Source: Tissierellia bacterium
GTDB lineage: Bacteria > Bacillota > Clostridia > Tissierellales > Peptoniphilaceae
NCBI GenBank assembly: GCA_030532305.1
Contig: JAUNLJ010000012.1
Location: 1-48,807 of the forward strand
Direction: 5' to 3'
DNA length: 48,807 nucleotides
Each line of letters opens with the position of its first letter. Positions within the stretch are counted from its first letter, which is position 1. Of this stretch, positions 40,680 through 48,733 are shown piece by piece. The position numbers were made by a program, and so were the translations under genes. Below the pieces are notes generated by a model that made no database searches, was not told the DNA's origin, and was given only the letters and a program-made list of their open reading frames with translations.

Positions 40680-41363
40680 CTACTCCTCCTTCCAGACCCT
40701 TACGGAGCTAGAAGGAATAAAACCGGACCGGCCGCCTAGGATGGCCTCATAGATTTTTCCTTGGTAGGAGACTTTTTCCCCGGCCATATAGACCACATGC
40801 CTAAACCACAGGTTCTCCGGCTGGGTCTTGGGGTCGATCTCCTTCCAATAAGAGGGGTTGGTCCCGGGCTCTATCTGGGTGACGGTGTTGGGGTTATGCC
40901 CCGTTAAGGGCAGCCACTGGTAGAGCTTACCCTTGTGCCAGGTATAGTCCTGGCGCCGGTAATGGTGGAAGGACCGGTACTCCTTGGTGTCTTCGGCATA
41001 CTTCATGGGTCTTAGGAAATCTTTATTGGGCTTGGTGGGGTCAAAATCAGGGTCCTTGGGGTTGATATTCACACGGGCTGTGTAGAGGGTGGTGGTCCCG
41101 TCTGGGTTCTGGTAGATGATGACCGTTCCCGATTCAATAGTTTCCTTGGGTGGGTTTTTCGGGTCAAAGATAATGACCTCTGGGGCATCTGTATCCTTAG
41201 GGTCATTAAAGTACCACCGGCCAATCAGGATCGCTTCCTCTCTTAACCGTTTTCTATCGGGATCTAGGACCCCTCCCCAGTAGCCATAGATCTGTGGTAG
41301 AGACCATAAAAACAAGAGGAATAAGCTGGCTATAAGAAAAAATGGTCGTTTGTTCTGAAACAT
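40680..41363 (-). CDS. Secreted or anchored protein with C-terminal carbohydrate-binding-like module (putative SipW substrate)
   Basis: This 227-residue protein starts with a basic N-terminus and a hydrophobic helix (about 8-25). Right after the helix comes IYGYWGGVLDPD, nearly the same as in the SipW substrate two genes upstream, which suggests processing by the SipW encoded between them. The middle is rich in Pro, Asp and Lys. The C-terminus (about 180-227) resembles a CBM5/12 chitin-binding-type module: VVYMAGEKVSYQGKIYEA followed by a final tryptophan. No catalytic domain is seen. A role in an extracellular matrix or fibre is inference from SipW context. Confidence 0.72.
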   Translation of the reverse strand: MFQNKRPFFLIASLFLLFLWSLPQIYGYWGGVLDPDRKRLREEAILIGRWYFNDPKDTDAPEVIIFDPKNPPKETIESGTVIIYQNPDGTTTLYTARVNINPKDPDFDPTKPNKDFLRPMKYAEDTKEYRSFHHYRRQDYTWHKGKLYQWLPLTGHNPNTVTQIEPGTNPSYWKEIDPKTQPENLWFRHVVYMAGEKVSYQGKIYEAILGGRSGFIPSSSVRVWKEE

Positions 41364-41389
41364 CTTCTTCCCCTCCCGGGCCTCTTGGG

Positions 41390-41971
41390 CTAGGCTGACT
41401 TTCTTGCTTTTGTGGCCTTTCTTTCTTGGGCCTCTTCTATTTCCCTTCTTTTTTCTTGGTTTCGTATCAGCAAAAAGATCAAGATGGCATCTAAGCCCAG
41501 GGTCCTTAGGCCAATGGGTGAACGGACAAAGAGGCTCAGGTGGCCTAGGTGGGGAATAATCAGATTGACCTTGCCCATAATCTGGTCCCGTCTAAGGCTC
41601 TCGTAATCCCAATGGTCCTTGTCTACAGGTCCATAGGGCCGGGTTTTAAACCGCAGATGGTTGTTATCATCAATGTATTGGTCGGCCACAAAGTGGGCAA
41701 ACTGGATCCCCTGCCGACTGCGCACGGCAATAATGTCATCTCGCTTCAATTGGTTGGTGTTGACCCTCGCCACCACCACAATGTCCCCCTTGGAAAAGAC
41801 GGGCTTCATGGAATTGGACTTAACCACATAGGGAACACGACCTGTCCACTTAAAAAGGGTATCTGGAGAAAAAAAGTTGACACCGATTAAAAAGCCCATA
41901 AAGAGAAGAAAGAGGAGAAAAATCCCCTCTTTGATCCTCTTTACAGCCCTTGCTCCTGGTGAAGTTTTCAT
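41390..41971 (-). CDS. sipW: Signal peptidase I, SipW/ER type
   Basis: This 193-residue membrane peptidase has an N-terminal helix (about 14-31) and a C-terminal helix (about 150-172). The nucleophile is Ser53 in VVKSNSMKPVFSKGDIVVV. At the general-base position the sequence has His (IQFAHFVA) instead of Lys, which places it with the archaeal/eukaryal-type SipW enzymes. SipW in Bacillus matures TasA and TapA. The C-terminal tail is cytosolic and highly charged (EKRREIEEAQERKATKARK). It is flanked by two likely substrates on both sides. Confidence 0.92.
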   Translation of the reverse strand: MKTSPGARAVKRIKEGIFLLFLLFMGFLIGVNFFSPDTLFKWTGRVPYVVKSNSMKPVFSKGDIVVVARVNTNQLKRDDIIAVRSRQGIQFAHFVADQYIDDNNHLRFKTRPYGPVDKDHWDYESLRRDQIMGKVNLIIPHLGHLSLFVRSPIGLRTLGLDAILIFLLIRNQEKRREIEEAQERKATKARKSA

Positions 41972-41979
41972 AAGCCCTC

Positions 41980-42546
41980 TTACTGAACAGAAAAGCTAAG
42001 TCCCACAGTAATGGGGTTATTGACAATGGCGTCATAGGCCGCCTTGTCGGCAGGCTCCTCTAGGGTTACGATAGCCTCCACAGTCACAGGATCCCCATCA
42101 GCTGTAATGTCTGTTGACTGAGGTTTAATGGTCACATTCACCAGGTCATTATAGGCCGTTGCCCCTGTAATTGAAGGGGTCCCCCTTACACTTAAGGTCC
42201 TTGTCACCTGGTCCTCGCTACTAATAATGTCTGTGTCTTCTGTTTCCTTCCAATAAACTGTAAAGGTCCCCTTATAGGCCTCCACGTTGGCCGCTTCTCC
42301 CCCGACACTTAAGGCGGCTTTTCCTATAGGAACCAGTTTCATCCCTTCGCTAACTAGGTCTTCGGTGACCTCTAACTCAGTTTCTACACTTTGACCCTCT
42401 CCAATGGTTATTTCTTGGCTCCTATTGACATCCTCTGGATCGGCAATCTCTCCTGCCCAGTACCCGTAAATACCGCCGATAGATACGGCAACTAATAGGA
42501 GTAACAAAACAAGTGCAAAGCCTTTGTTCCTATTCTTTTGATTCAA
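41980..42546 (-). CDS. SipW-dependent secreted protein (TasA/camelysin-like)
   Basis: This 188-residue protein has a positively charged N-terminus, a hydrophobic helix (about 10-26) and IYGYWAGEIADPED at the signal boundary, which resembles SipW-type signal peptides. The rest is a beta-rich, threonine- and valine-rich domain with an acidic character, as in TasA/camelysin or ribosomally secreted fibre proteins. The start is TTG 42546 with GAGGAGGT 5 nt upstream. An in-frame extension to 42618 overlaps the promoter and is not translated. It is the first gene of the operon, directly upstream of sipW. Family assignment rests on signal and context more than on the domain. Confidence 0.75.
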   Translation of the reverse strand: MNQKNRNKGFALVLLLLLVAVSIGGIYGYWAGEIADPEDVNRSQEITIGEGQSVETELEVTEDLVSEGMKLVPIGKAALSVGGEAANVEAYKGTFTVYWKETEDTDIISSEDQVTRTLSVRGTPSITGATAYNDLVNVTIKPQSTDITADGDPVTVEAIVTLEEPADKAAYDAIVNNPITVGLSFSVQ

Positions 42547-42590
42547 TATGTACCTCCTCAAGTTCTTTACAAGAAAATCACTCTTTGCTA

Positions 42591-42618
42591 AGTATAGCAA
42601 ATTACAAGTGTTTGTCAA
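42591..42618 (-). promoter_or_regulatory. Promoter of the SipW operon
   Basis: TTGACA (about 42613-42618) and TATACT (42591-42596) on the minus strand are about 16 bp apart. The transcript start would be near 42585, giving a leader of about 40 nt. Confidence 0.82.
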
Positions 42619-42803
42619 TGACTAATATCAGTAAAAATGCCTATATTTAGCTTTTTTTCTATTATTCTTGAAATAAGTTTAGTTTTTTTCTCCCCAGGCA
42701 TGAAAACCCTGTCCTAAGTCATCTTTTTCTCCTACCTAGCTCTTTTTTTGAGCCAGTGTTTTATCTAGCTTGTCCTGGCTAGGCCTGGCTTACTTTTTCA
42801 AAT
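42619..42803. other. Intergenic region without recognisable feature
   Basis: This AT-rich stretch between the SipW promoter and the tRNA-Leu terminator shows no ORF, RNA gene or clear repeat. Confidence 0.5.
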
Positions 42804-42837
42804 AAAAAAGGTTTAGGCCCCAGGGGGTCTAAACCTT
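42804..42837 (-). terminator. Terminator of tRNA-Leu(CAA)
   Basis: AAGGTTTAG and CTAAACCTT form the main stem, extended by a G:U pair and three G:C pairs. On the minus strand a T run follows. It starts 5 nt after the tRNA CCA. Confidence 0.92.
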
Positions 42838-42842
42838 CTTTT

Positions 42843-42929
42843 TGGTGCCGAAGGCGGGATTTGAACCCGCACGGTGTCGCCACCGCTGGATTTTGAGTCC
42901 AGTACGTCTGCCAATTCCATCACTTCGGC
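42843..42929 (-). tRNA. tRNA-Leu(CAA)
   Basis: This 87-nt class II tRNA on the minus strand has acceptor GCCGAAG paired with CTTCGGC, the anticodon loop CTCAAAA (anticodon CAA, codon TTG) and a long variable arm (GGTGGCGACACC). The discriminator is A and CCA is encoded. Confidence 0.96.
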
Positions 42930-42940
42930 TTAACAAAAGT

Positions 42941-42970
42941 ATTGTAACATAAAAATTAGGAACTTGTAAA
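42941..42970 (-). promoter_or_regulatory. Promoter of tRNA-Leu(CAA)
   Basis: TTTACA (42965-42970) and TACAAT (42941-42946) on the minus strand are 18 bp apart, about 11 nt upstream of the tRNA. Confidence 0.75.
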
Positions 42971-43016
42971 GATGCTTTTGTTTTTTCAATTATTTTTAGG
43001 GAAGTTCCCTCTCAGC

Positions 43017-43045
43017 TTATAAAGACTTGTAAACTAGGTTATAAT
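43017..43045 (+). promoter_or_regulatory. Promoter of polA
   Basis: TATAAT at 43040-43045 has TTATAA as a weak -35 at 43017-43022 (17-bp spacing). The ATG of polA is about 33 nt downstream. Confidence 0.6.
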
Positions 43046-43077
43046 AGGAGTAAGACGTTTGAATAATAAGGAAGGAT

Positions 43078-45729
43078 ATGCCAATGGAAAAAGATAAATT
43101 TTTGATTATAGATGGGTCCAGCCTTTTCTTTAGGGCCTTTTACGCCCTCCCCCTCTTGCAAACCAAGCGGGGGATCTACACCAATGCCGTCTACGGCTTT
43201 TTGTCCATGTTTGACAATGCCTTGGACCTGGTGGACCCCGACTATCTCTTGGTCTGTTTTGACCAAAAGGGAAAAAACTTTCGCCACGACATGTATGAGG
43301 ACTACAAGGGAACCCGGGACAAGACCCCCTCAGAGCTAGACCAGCAGTGGCCCATCCTCATGGAAATTTTAAGGCTTATGCAGGTAGAAACCCTGGACAG
43401 CCCCCGCTATGAGGCGGACGATATTGCAGGCAGCTTGGCTAAAAAGGCCAATGAGGCGGGCCTTAGGGTCTATCTTTTAACAGGAGACCGGGACTATTTG
43501 CAGCTAGTAAACCCTAAGACTCAGGTCCTTCTGACCAAAAAGGGGATTACCCAGCTAGAGGTCTATGATCCTGACCGGATCCAGGAGGAATATGGCCTGG
43601 AGCCTAAGCAGCTTATTGACCTAAAGGGGCTTATGGGGGACAGCTCTGACAATATTCCAGGGGTCCCTGGTATTGGAGAAAAGACAGGGATTAAACTCCT
43701 CAAGGACTTCCATAGCCTGGAGGGGCTCTATGACCATCTTGAAGAGGTCTCTGGCAAAAAACGCAAGGAGAACCTGACTAACTACAAGGCCCAGGCCTTT
43801 TTAAGCCGGACCCTAGGCCAAATTGTCCTGGATATGGACATAGATAAGGACCTGGATGCCTTCCTAAGAAAGGACCCCAACACCCAGGGTCTTAGGGAAC
43901 TTTATACAGACTATGAATTTTTTAGCCTCCTGGAAAAATTACCGGGAGAGGACTTGGAAAAAGAGGACCTGGACCTAAGCTACCAGGAGGCTTCGGCCCA
44001 AGAGATTGTAGAGGGCTTAAAGGGCCAGTCCCCCCTAAGCCTCCATATCCTTTCTGAGGGTAAGATCTATGATGGGGTTCTCCCCCACTATCTAGTGATA
44101 GGCCCGGTGGGGAAGACCCCCTATATCCTAGCCATCAAGGACAAAGAGGACCTCTTGGCCTTTAAAGACATTTTTGAAGACCCCGCCATTGAAAAATTAG
44201 GCCTGGCCATTAAGGACATCCATGTGCTGGGTCTGGGCCTGGGCCTGGACCTAAAAGGCTTTGTCTATGACGGAGAAATTTGCGAGTATATCTTAGACCC
44301 CACTAAGTCCCTCTATAGCCTAGAGGACCTGGTCTGGCATTATTTTAATGACCGCATAGACAGCCTGGAAAGTATCCAGGGCAAGGGGGCCAAGAAAAAA
44401 AGCCTCCATGACCTAGACAAGGAGGCCCTCTATAAGTATCTGGCCTACTTCCCCTACTATCTCCCCCGGCTAAGAGAGGTCCAGGAAGCTAAAATTGAAG
44501 ACCTGGAGATGACCTATCTCTACCAGGCCATTGAGATGCCCCTGACCCAGGTCTTGGCTGATATGGAACTTCAGGGCCTGGGTCTGGACAAGGAGGTCCT
44601 TATCCAGCTGGATGGGGATATTAGCCAAAGGCTAGATGAGATTGAGACCCAGGTCTATGACCTGGCTGGAGAAAAATTTAACCTCAATAGCCCCAAGCAG
44701 CTAAGTGACATTCTTTTTGACAAGATGGGTCTAACCCCTCAAAAGAAGACCAAGACGGGCTATAGTACGGCTGTGGACGTCCTGGAGAAGATCCGCCAGG
44801 AAAGCCCCATTATTGACCTCATCCTGGACTACCGCCAGCTGGCCAAGATCCACTCCACCTATATTATGGGTCTTTTAGGCCTGGTCAATGAAGCCGATGG
44901 CCGGGTCCACTCCGTCTTCCAACAGACCGTCACCGCCACCGGACGCCTGTCCTCAACAGACCCCAACCTGCAAAACATCCCCATCCGGACCGAGACCGGC
45001 CGGCTTATCCGTAAGGCCTTTAAGGCCCAGGAGGGCCAGGTCTTTATAGACGGGGACTATTCCCAAATTGAGCTGCGGATCCTGGCCCATATTTCCCAGG
45101 ACCAGACCATGATCCAGGCCTTTAAGGAGGGCCAGGACATCCACCGGACCACAGCCAGCCAGGTCTTCCATGTGGACCCAGAAGAGGTTAGTCCCCTTAT
45201 GCGGAGCCGGGCCAAGGCCGTTAACTTTGGTATTGTCTATGGGATTAGCGACTATGGCCTTTCCCAGGACCTGGATATTTCCAGGAAGGAGGCCAAGACC
45301 TATATTGACAACTACCTCCACCACTTCCCCAGTGTGTCCCAGTTTATGGAAGACATTGTCAAAAAGGGCAAGGACAAGGGCTATGTGGAAACCCTCTTCC
45401 ATAGGAGACGCTATCTTCCTGAGCTGGAAAACAAAAACTTTGCCGTTAGAAACTTTGGCGAAAGGGTGGCCCTAAATATGCCCATCCAAGGCACGGCTGC
45501 TGATATTATCAAGCTGGCCATGGTGAAAATCTACCAGGCCCTCAAAGAAAGGAAGCTAGCAGCTAAGCTCCTCCTCCAGGTCCACGATGAACTTATCATT
45601 GAAGCCCCCAAGGAAGAAGTGGAAGAAGTAAGACAGCTAATGAAAGATATCATGGAGGGGGTCATGGACCTGTCCATCCCCCTAGATGTGGATATAGAAA
45701 TAGGAAAAACTTGGTATGACACAAAATAA
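43078..45729 (+). CDS. polA: DNA polymerase I
   Basis: This 883-residue polymerase has three regions. Residues 1-290 are the 5'-3' flap exonuclease, with YEADDIAGSLAKKA and GDSSDNIPGVPGIGEKTG. Residues 300-480 are a 3'-5' exonuclease-like domain without the DxE carboxylate motif, so proofreading is probably absent, as in Bacillus and Taq Pol I. Residues 490-883 are the polymerase: motif A DGDYSQIELRILAH, motif B RSRAKAVNFGIVYG and motif C QVHDELIIEAP. It fills gaps in repair and Okazaki fragment maturation. It overlaps coaE by 14 nt. A second ATG two codons in is also possible. Confidence 0.97.
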   Translation: MPMEKDKFLIIDGSSLFFRAFYALPLLQTKRGIYTNAVYGFLSMFDNALDLVDPDYLLVCFDQKGKNFRHDMYEDYKGTRDKTPSELDQQWPILMEILRLMQVETLDSPRYEADDIAGSLAKKANEAGLRVYLLTGDRDYLQLVNPKTQVLLTKKGITQLEVYDPDRIQEEYGLEPKQLIDLKGLMGDSSDNIPGVPGIGEKTGIKLLKDFHSLEGLYDHLEEVSGKKRKENLTNYKAQAFLSRTLGQIVLDMDIDKDLDAFLRKDPNTQGLRELYTDYEFFSLLEKLPGEDLEKEDLDLSYQEASAQEIVEGLKGQSPLSLHILSEGKIYDGVLPHYLVIGPVGKTPYILAIKDKEDLLAFKDIFEDPAIEKLGLAIKDIHVLGLGLGLDLKGFVYDGEICEYILDPTKSLYSLEDLVWHYFNDRIDSLESIQGKGAKKKSLHDLDKEALYKYLAYFPYYLPRLREVQEAKIEDLEMTYLYQAIEMPLTQVLADMELQGLGLDKEVLIQLDGDISQRLDEIETQVYDLAGEKFNLNSPKQLSDILFDKMGLTPQKKTKTGYSTAVDVLEKIRQESPIIDLILDYRQLAKIHSTYIMGLLGLVNEADGRVHSVFQQTVTATGRLSSTDPNLQNIPIRTETGRLIRKAFKAQEGQVFIDGDYSQIELRILAHISQDQTMIQAFKEGQDIHRTTASQVFHVDPEEVSPLMRSRAKAVNFGIVYGISDYGLSQDLDISRKEAKTYIDNYLHHFPSVSQFMEDIVKKGKDKGYVETLFHRRRYLPELENKNFAVRNFGERVALNMPIQGTAADIIKLAMVKIYQALKERKLAAKLLLQVHDELIIEAPKEEVEEVRQLMKDIMEGVMDLSIPLDVDIEIGKTWYDTK

Positions 45730-46333
45730 AAAATATATCGGCCTCACTGGAGGGATCGCCAGTGGAAAAAGTGCCGCCAGTGGTATATTACGGTCCCTAG
45801 GTCAAGAGGTCATTGATGCCGACCAGCTAGCCCGCCAGGTGGTCCTGCCTAAAAGCCCTGGTCTAAGGCAAGTAGAAAACCACTTTGGCCCCCATATTAT
45901 CCAGCCCACAGGCCAGCTGGACCGGGAGAGATTGGCCCAAATCATCTTTAAGGATGAAGAGGCCCGAAAGGCCCTAAACCAGATCCTCCACCCCCTTATC
46001 TTTGAAGAAATGCTGGCCCAGGCCAAAAAAACCAAGTCTCCCCTGGTCTTTTTCGATAGCCCCCTTCTTTATGAGCTCTATGAGGACCACCTAAGGGCTG
46101 GCCTTCACTTTGACGACATCTGGCTGGTCTACGTCCCCCGGGACCTCCAAGTCCGCCGGCTCCAGGAGAGGGACCAAATCCCCCTCTCCTACGCCCAAGA
46201 AAAGATCAATGCCCAGATGGACCTTGAAGAAAAAAAGAAGCGAGCTGGCCTGGTCTTAGACAACCAAGGGGACCTAAAGGACTTGGCAGACCAAATTCAA
46301 AGGGCCCTAAAAAAATTAAGGAAAGGAGCGTGA
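45716..46333 (+). CDS. coaE: Dephospho-CoA kinase
   Basis: This 205-residue P-loop kinase phosphorylates dephospho-CoA in the last step of coenzyme A synthesis. The Walker A loop is GGIASGKS, followed by VIDADQLARQVV, and the lid region contains VRRLQERDQI. The start overlaps the end of polA. This polA-coaE order is common in Firmicutes. The peptide-binding lipoprotein gene begins 4 nt after its stop. Confidence 0.96.
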   Translation: MTQNKKYIGLTGGIASGKSAASGILRSLGQEVIDADQLARQVVLPKSPGLRQVENHFGPHIIQPTGQLDRERLAQIIFKDEEARKALNQILHPLIFEEMLAQAKKTKSPLVFFDSPLLYELYEDHLRAGLHFDDIWLVYVPRDLQVRRLQERDQIPLSYAQEKINAQMDLEEKKKRAGLVLDNQGDLKDLADQIQRALKKLRKGA

Positions 46334-46337
46334 CCTC

Positions 46338-47990
46338 TTGAAACGATTTATAAGCAGCCTCCTCCTTATAAGCCTGGTCCTCTTAAGCGCCTGCAGCCCT
46401 CCAGGATCCTCTAAACTCCAGTCCATTGATGCCTCCCAGGTCCAAGACCTAAGCCCGGAAAAGGCTGAAAGCCTAAGTCTCCCTCTTACCAACATAGCCA
46501 ACCTCAACCCCCTTCTCAGCAAAAACTCCGACTATTTCCATTTTATCCAGCTGGTCTATGAGGGTCTTTTCAGCTTTGAAGAAAATGGAAATATCCAGCC
46601 CCTCCTCGCTGAACACTATCAAATTTCCCAGGACGGCCGAATCCTATCCATCACCCTAAAGGACAACGTCTACTGGCAGGATGGCGAAAAGCTCACTGCC
46701 GAAGACGTGGCCATGACCTTTAATGGCCTAAAAAACCTTCCTGATGACAGCCCCATCCTCCTCTATCTTAGGCAGTGTGTGGGAAGCACCCAATCCTTTA
46801 ACAAGGAGACCTTTGCCCGGGCCATGGTCTTTGATGAAAGAAATGTAGATATAGAATTTGACCGGCCCTATGGCAATATGCTGGCCATGATGGTTTTCCC
46901 CATCCTTCCCAGCCACCTCTACACAGAAGAAAGCCTAGCCCAGGAAGAAAACTTCCAGCTCATGGGAACAGGCCCCTTCCAACTGGCCTCCTACCGGAAA
47001 AATGATGAAATTGTCCTAGAAAAGAACCCCAACTACTATGGACCCAAGCCCTATATTGATGAAATTAGGGGGAAAATCCTAGAATCTAGAGACCACCAGG
47101 CCCAGGCCTTTGACTCTGGCCAAATCGACCTGGCCATCTTTAGAGAGTACAAGTGGGACCGGCTTAGGGACAAGGCCCAGGTCCGCTTAGAATCCTATGA
47201 AACCAACAAGTTAGAAATCCTCAGCCTAAATTCAGGCCGGCCCATCTTCCAAGGTCCCCAGGGCCAGGCCCTAAAAAAAGCCATTGCCTCTGCCATCAAC
47301 AAGCAAAAAATTGTAGACAGCCTCTATCTCCAACAGGCCTCTGTGGCACATTTTTTAATTAATCCTAAAAATAACCCTGGATTTTTTCCAGAAAACCAGG
47401 TATACTATAGTACAGAATCTTCAAAACAAGTCCTTAATCAAGCAGGGTTTACAGATACCAATGGAGACGGTTGGTTGGAAACCCCAGAAGGAGACCTACT
47501 CCAACTGGACATTCGAACCAACTTGGCCAACAACCAAAGGAAAACTCAAGCTGAGTTTATCCAAGATGACCTAAAAAACATTGGTATTCGAACAAAAATT
47601 GTCCAAATGGAAACCCAAGAAGATGAATGGGGGCTTTTCCAAGAGGACCTACAGGCTGGAAACTTTGACCTAGCCATCTATGGGATTGAATTTTCCATTA
47701 TCCCTGATATTGCCTCTGTCCTCTATTCAAATGCTAGACTTAATTTTGCTCGCCTATCTTCCCCTAAAATGGATGAAAAGCTAAGCAAACTAGCCCTTAC
47801 CCAGGACCCAGTCCAAAGAAAGCAAGTCCTTACAGAGATTAATGAATTGTTTATTGAAGATGCAAGTTATATCCCACTGGTCTATAAGCAAGATATTCTT
47901 GCTCGCGATGCAAAAATATCTGAAGACCTTAACCCCAATATGTTTAATATCTATGGGGGCTTAAGAGATGCTTATATCTCTCGGGATTAG
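46338..47990 (+). CDS. Peptide/nickel-type ABC transporter substrate-binding lipoprotein (SBP_bac_5)
   Basis: This 550-residue lipoprotein has lipobox LLSAC with Cys19. It belongs to the DppA/OppA family: YEGLFSFEENGNIQPLLAEH, LKDNVYWQDGEKLTAEDVAM and MGTGPFQLASY are typical. It would capture oligopeptides or a similar ligand outside the cell. No permease or ATPase is in the window. The start is TTG 46338, with AAAGGAG about 9 nt upstream. The 3' quarter (from about 47340) is more AT-rich. tRNA-Leu(GAG) begins 4 nt after the stop. Confidence 0.92.
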   Translation: MKRFISSLLLISLVLLSACSPPGSSKLQSIDASQVQDLSPEKAESLSLPLTNIANLNPLLSKNSDYFHFIQLVYEGLFSFEENGNIQPLLAEHYQISQDGRILSITLKDNVYWQDGEKLTAEDVAMTFNGLKNLPDDSPILLYLRQCVGSTQSFNKETFARAMVFDERNVDIEFDRPYGNMLAMMVFPILPSHLYTEESLAQEENFQLMGTGPFQLASYRKNDEIVLEKNPNYYGPKPYIDEIRGKILESRDHQAQAFDSGQIDLAIFREYKWDRLRDKAQVRLESYETNKLEILSLNSGRPIFQGPQGQALKKAIASAINKQKIVDSLYLQQASVAHFLINPKNNPGFFPENQVYYSTESSKQVLNQAGFTDTNGDGWLETPEGDLLQLDIRTNLANNQRKTQAEFIQDDLKNIGIRTKIVQMETQEDEWGLFQEDLQAGNFDLAIYGIEFSIIPDIASVLYSNARLNFARLSSPKMDEKLSKLALTQDPVQRKQVLTEINELFIEDASYIPLVYKQDILARDAKISEDLNPNMFNIYGGLRDAYISRD

Positions 47991-47994
47991 GCGT

Positions 47995-48081
47995 GCGGCA
48001 GTGCTGGAATAGGCAGACAGGCATGGTTGAGGGCCATGTGTATGTATGTACGTGAGGGTTCAAGTCCCTCTTGCCGCACCA
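47995..48081 (+). tRNA. tRNA-Leu(GAG)
   Basis: This 87-nt class II tRNA pairs GCGGCAG with TTGCCGC. The anticodon loop TTGAGGG gives anticodon GAG (codons CTC/CTT). The variable arm is long, the T-loop is TTCAAGT, and CCA is encoded. It directly follows the substrate-binding gene without a visible own promoter. Confidence 0.94.
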
Positions 48082-48098
48082 TCTATTTTTGTTTCATA

Positions 48099-48131
48099 CC
48101 CTAGGGACCCTAAGGCCCTAGGGCTTTTTTT
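48099..48131 (+). terminator. Terminator after tRNA-Leu(GAG)
   Basis: Two copies of the palindrome CCCTAGGG (48099-48106 and 48116-48123) pair to form an 8-bp stem with a 9-nt loop, followed by a run of seven T. Confidence 0.88.
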
Positions 48132-48478
48132 GTAGCTTAAATCAGCTAGCCTCCAGTTAATAGGACCTGGCTTATCCGGCCAAAAAACTAGAGATGCCCT
48201 TAAGAAAGACTAGGGCTTCCTAAATCCCCCTTTCAAGGGACCTAAAGAGGGATTTAGACCCACTCATAGGCCTCTTCCAACACTAGGCTGGCAAGCCCCA
48301 CCAAGGGCCTAAAAAGGTCTTTTAAGGCCCTTGGTCCCTTGTGCTAGGCTATCTTCCTTCATAAACCTAGGAGAGGAGGACGTTTTTAAGGGCCCTTCCT
48401 ATAAAATAAAGCTTGTCCAGAAGTCCCTAAGCCCTTGAAGAAGGAAGACCTTTAGGGCTTTTTAGCTATTTGACCATA
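48132..48478. other. Gene-free region with strong inverted repeats
   Basis: About 350 bp without a supported ORF. The strongest element is ACCAAGGGCCT (48300-48310) pairing with AGGCCCTTGGT (48325-48335). Inner AAAA/TTTT and outer CAAG/CTTG pairs extend the hairpin. AAATCCC (about 48222) and GGGATTT (about 48249) also pair. No T run follows directly, so these need not be terminators. A structured small RNA is possible. Confidence 0.45.
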
Positions 48479-48517
48479 AGAAAAAGCCTTACAATCAAAA
48501 GATTGTAAGGCTTTTTC
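48479..48517 (-). terminator. Terminator of the tRNA cluster
   Basis: An 18-bp perfect stem (48479-48496 with 48501-48518) has an AAAA loop and ends in CTTTTTCT on the minus strand. It starts at the CCA end of tRNA-Arg. Confidence 0.93.
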
Positions 48518-48594
48518 TGGCGTACCATAGAGGATTCGAACCCCTGACCTTCTGGTCCGTAGCCAGACGCTCTATCCAGCTGAGCTAATGGTAC
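48518..48594 (-). tRNA. tRNA-Arg(ACG)
   Basis: This 77-nt cloverleaf on the minus strand pairs GTACCAT with ATGGTAC. The anticodon loop CTACGGA gives anticodon ACG, decoded as ICG after deamination. The discriminator is G and CCA is encoded. Confidence 0.95.
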
Positions 48595-48599
48595 AAATA

Positions 48600-48674
48600 T
48601 GGAGCGGAAGACGAGATTCGAACTCGCGACCCTCGCCTTGGCAAGGCGATGCTCTACCACTGAGCCACTCCCGC
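48600..48674 (-). tRNA. tRNA-Gly(GCC)
   Basis: This 75-nt cloverleaf on the minus strand pairs GCGGGAG with CTTCCGC. The anticodon loop TTGCCAA gives anticodon GCC. The discriminator is T and CCA is encoded. It is 5 nt upstream of tRNA-Arg in the same transcript. Confidence 0.95.
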
Positions 48675-48688
48675 AAAATATAAATTTA

Positions 48689-48733
48689 TGGCGACCTGGA
48701 AGGGACTCGAACCCTCGACCTCTAGCGTCCTTG
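48689..48733 (-). tRNA. tRNA 3' half (T-arm and acceptor only), 5' half not found
   Basis: On the minus strand a clear T-arm (GAGGG-TTCGAGT-CCCTT) is followed by CCAGGTC, discriminator G and CCA. A variable loop AGGTC and anticodon-stem-like GCTAG precede it. A partner GACCTGG for the acceptor and a CTAGC for the anticodon stem are absent within the following 70 nt. The identity cannot be read. It is either interrupted (intron) or a partial copy. Confidence 0.5.

Noticed and set aside
42547..42618. N-terminal extension of the first SipW-operon gene
   Set aside because: A TTGACA/TATACT promoter lies inside it, and a strong SD precedes the TTG at 42546.
48466..48660. Short minus-strand ORF over the tRNA cluster
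   Set aside because: It overlaps two well-formed tRNAs and a terminator.
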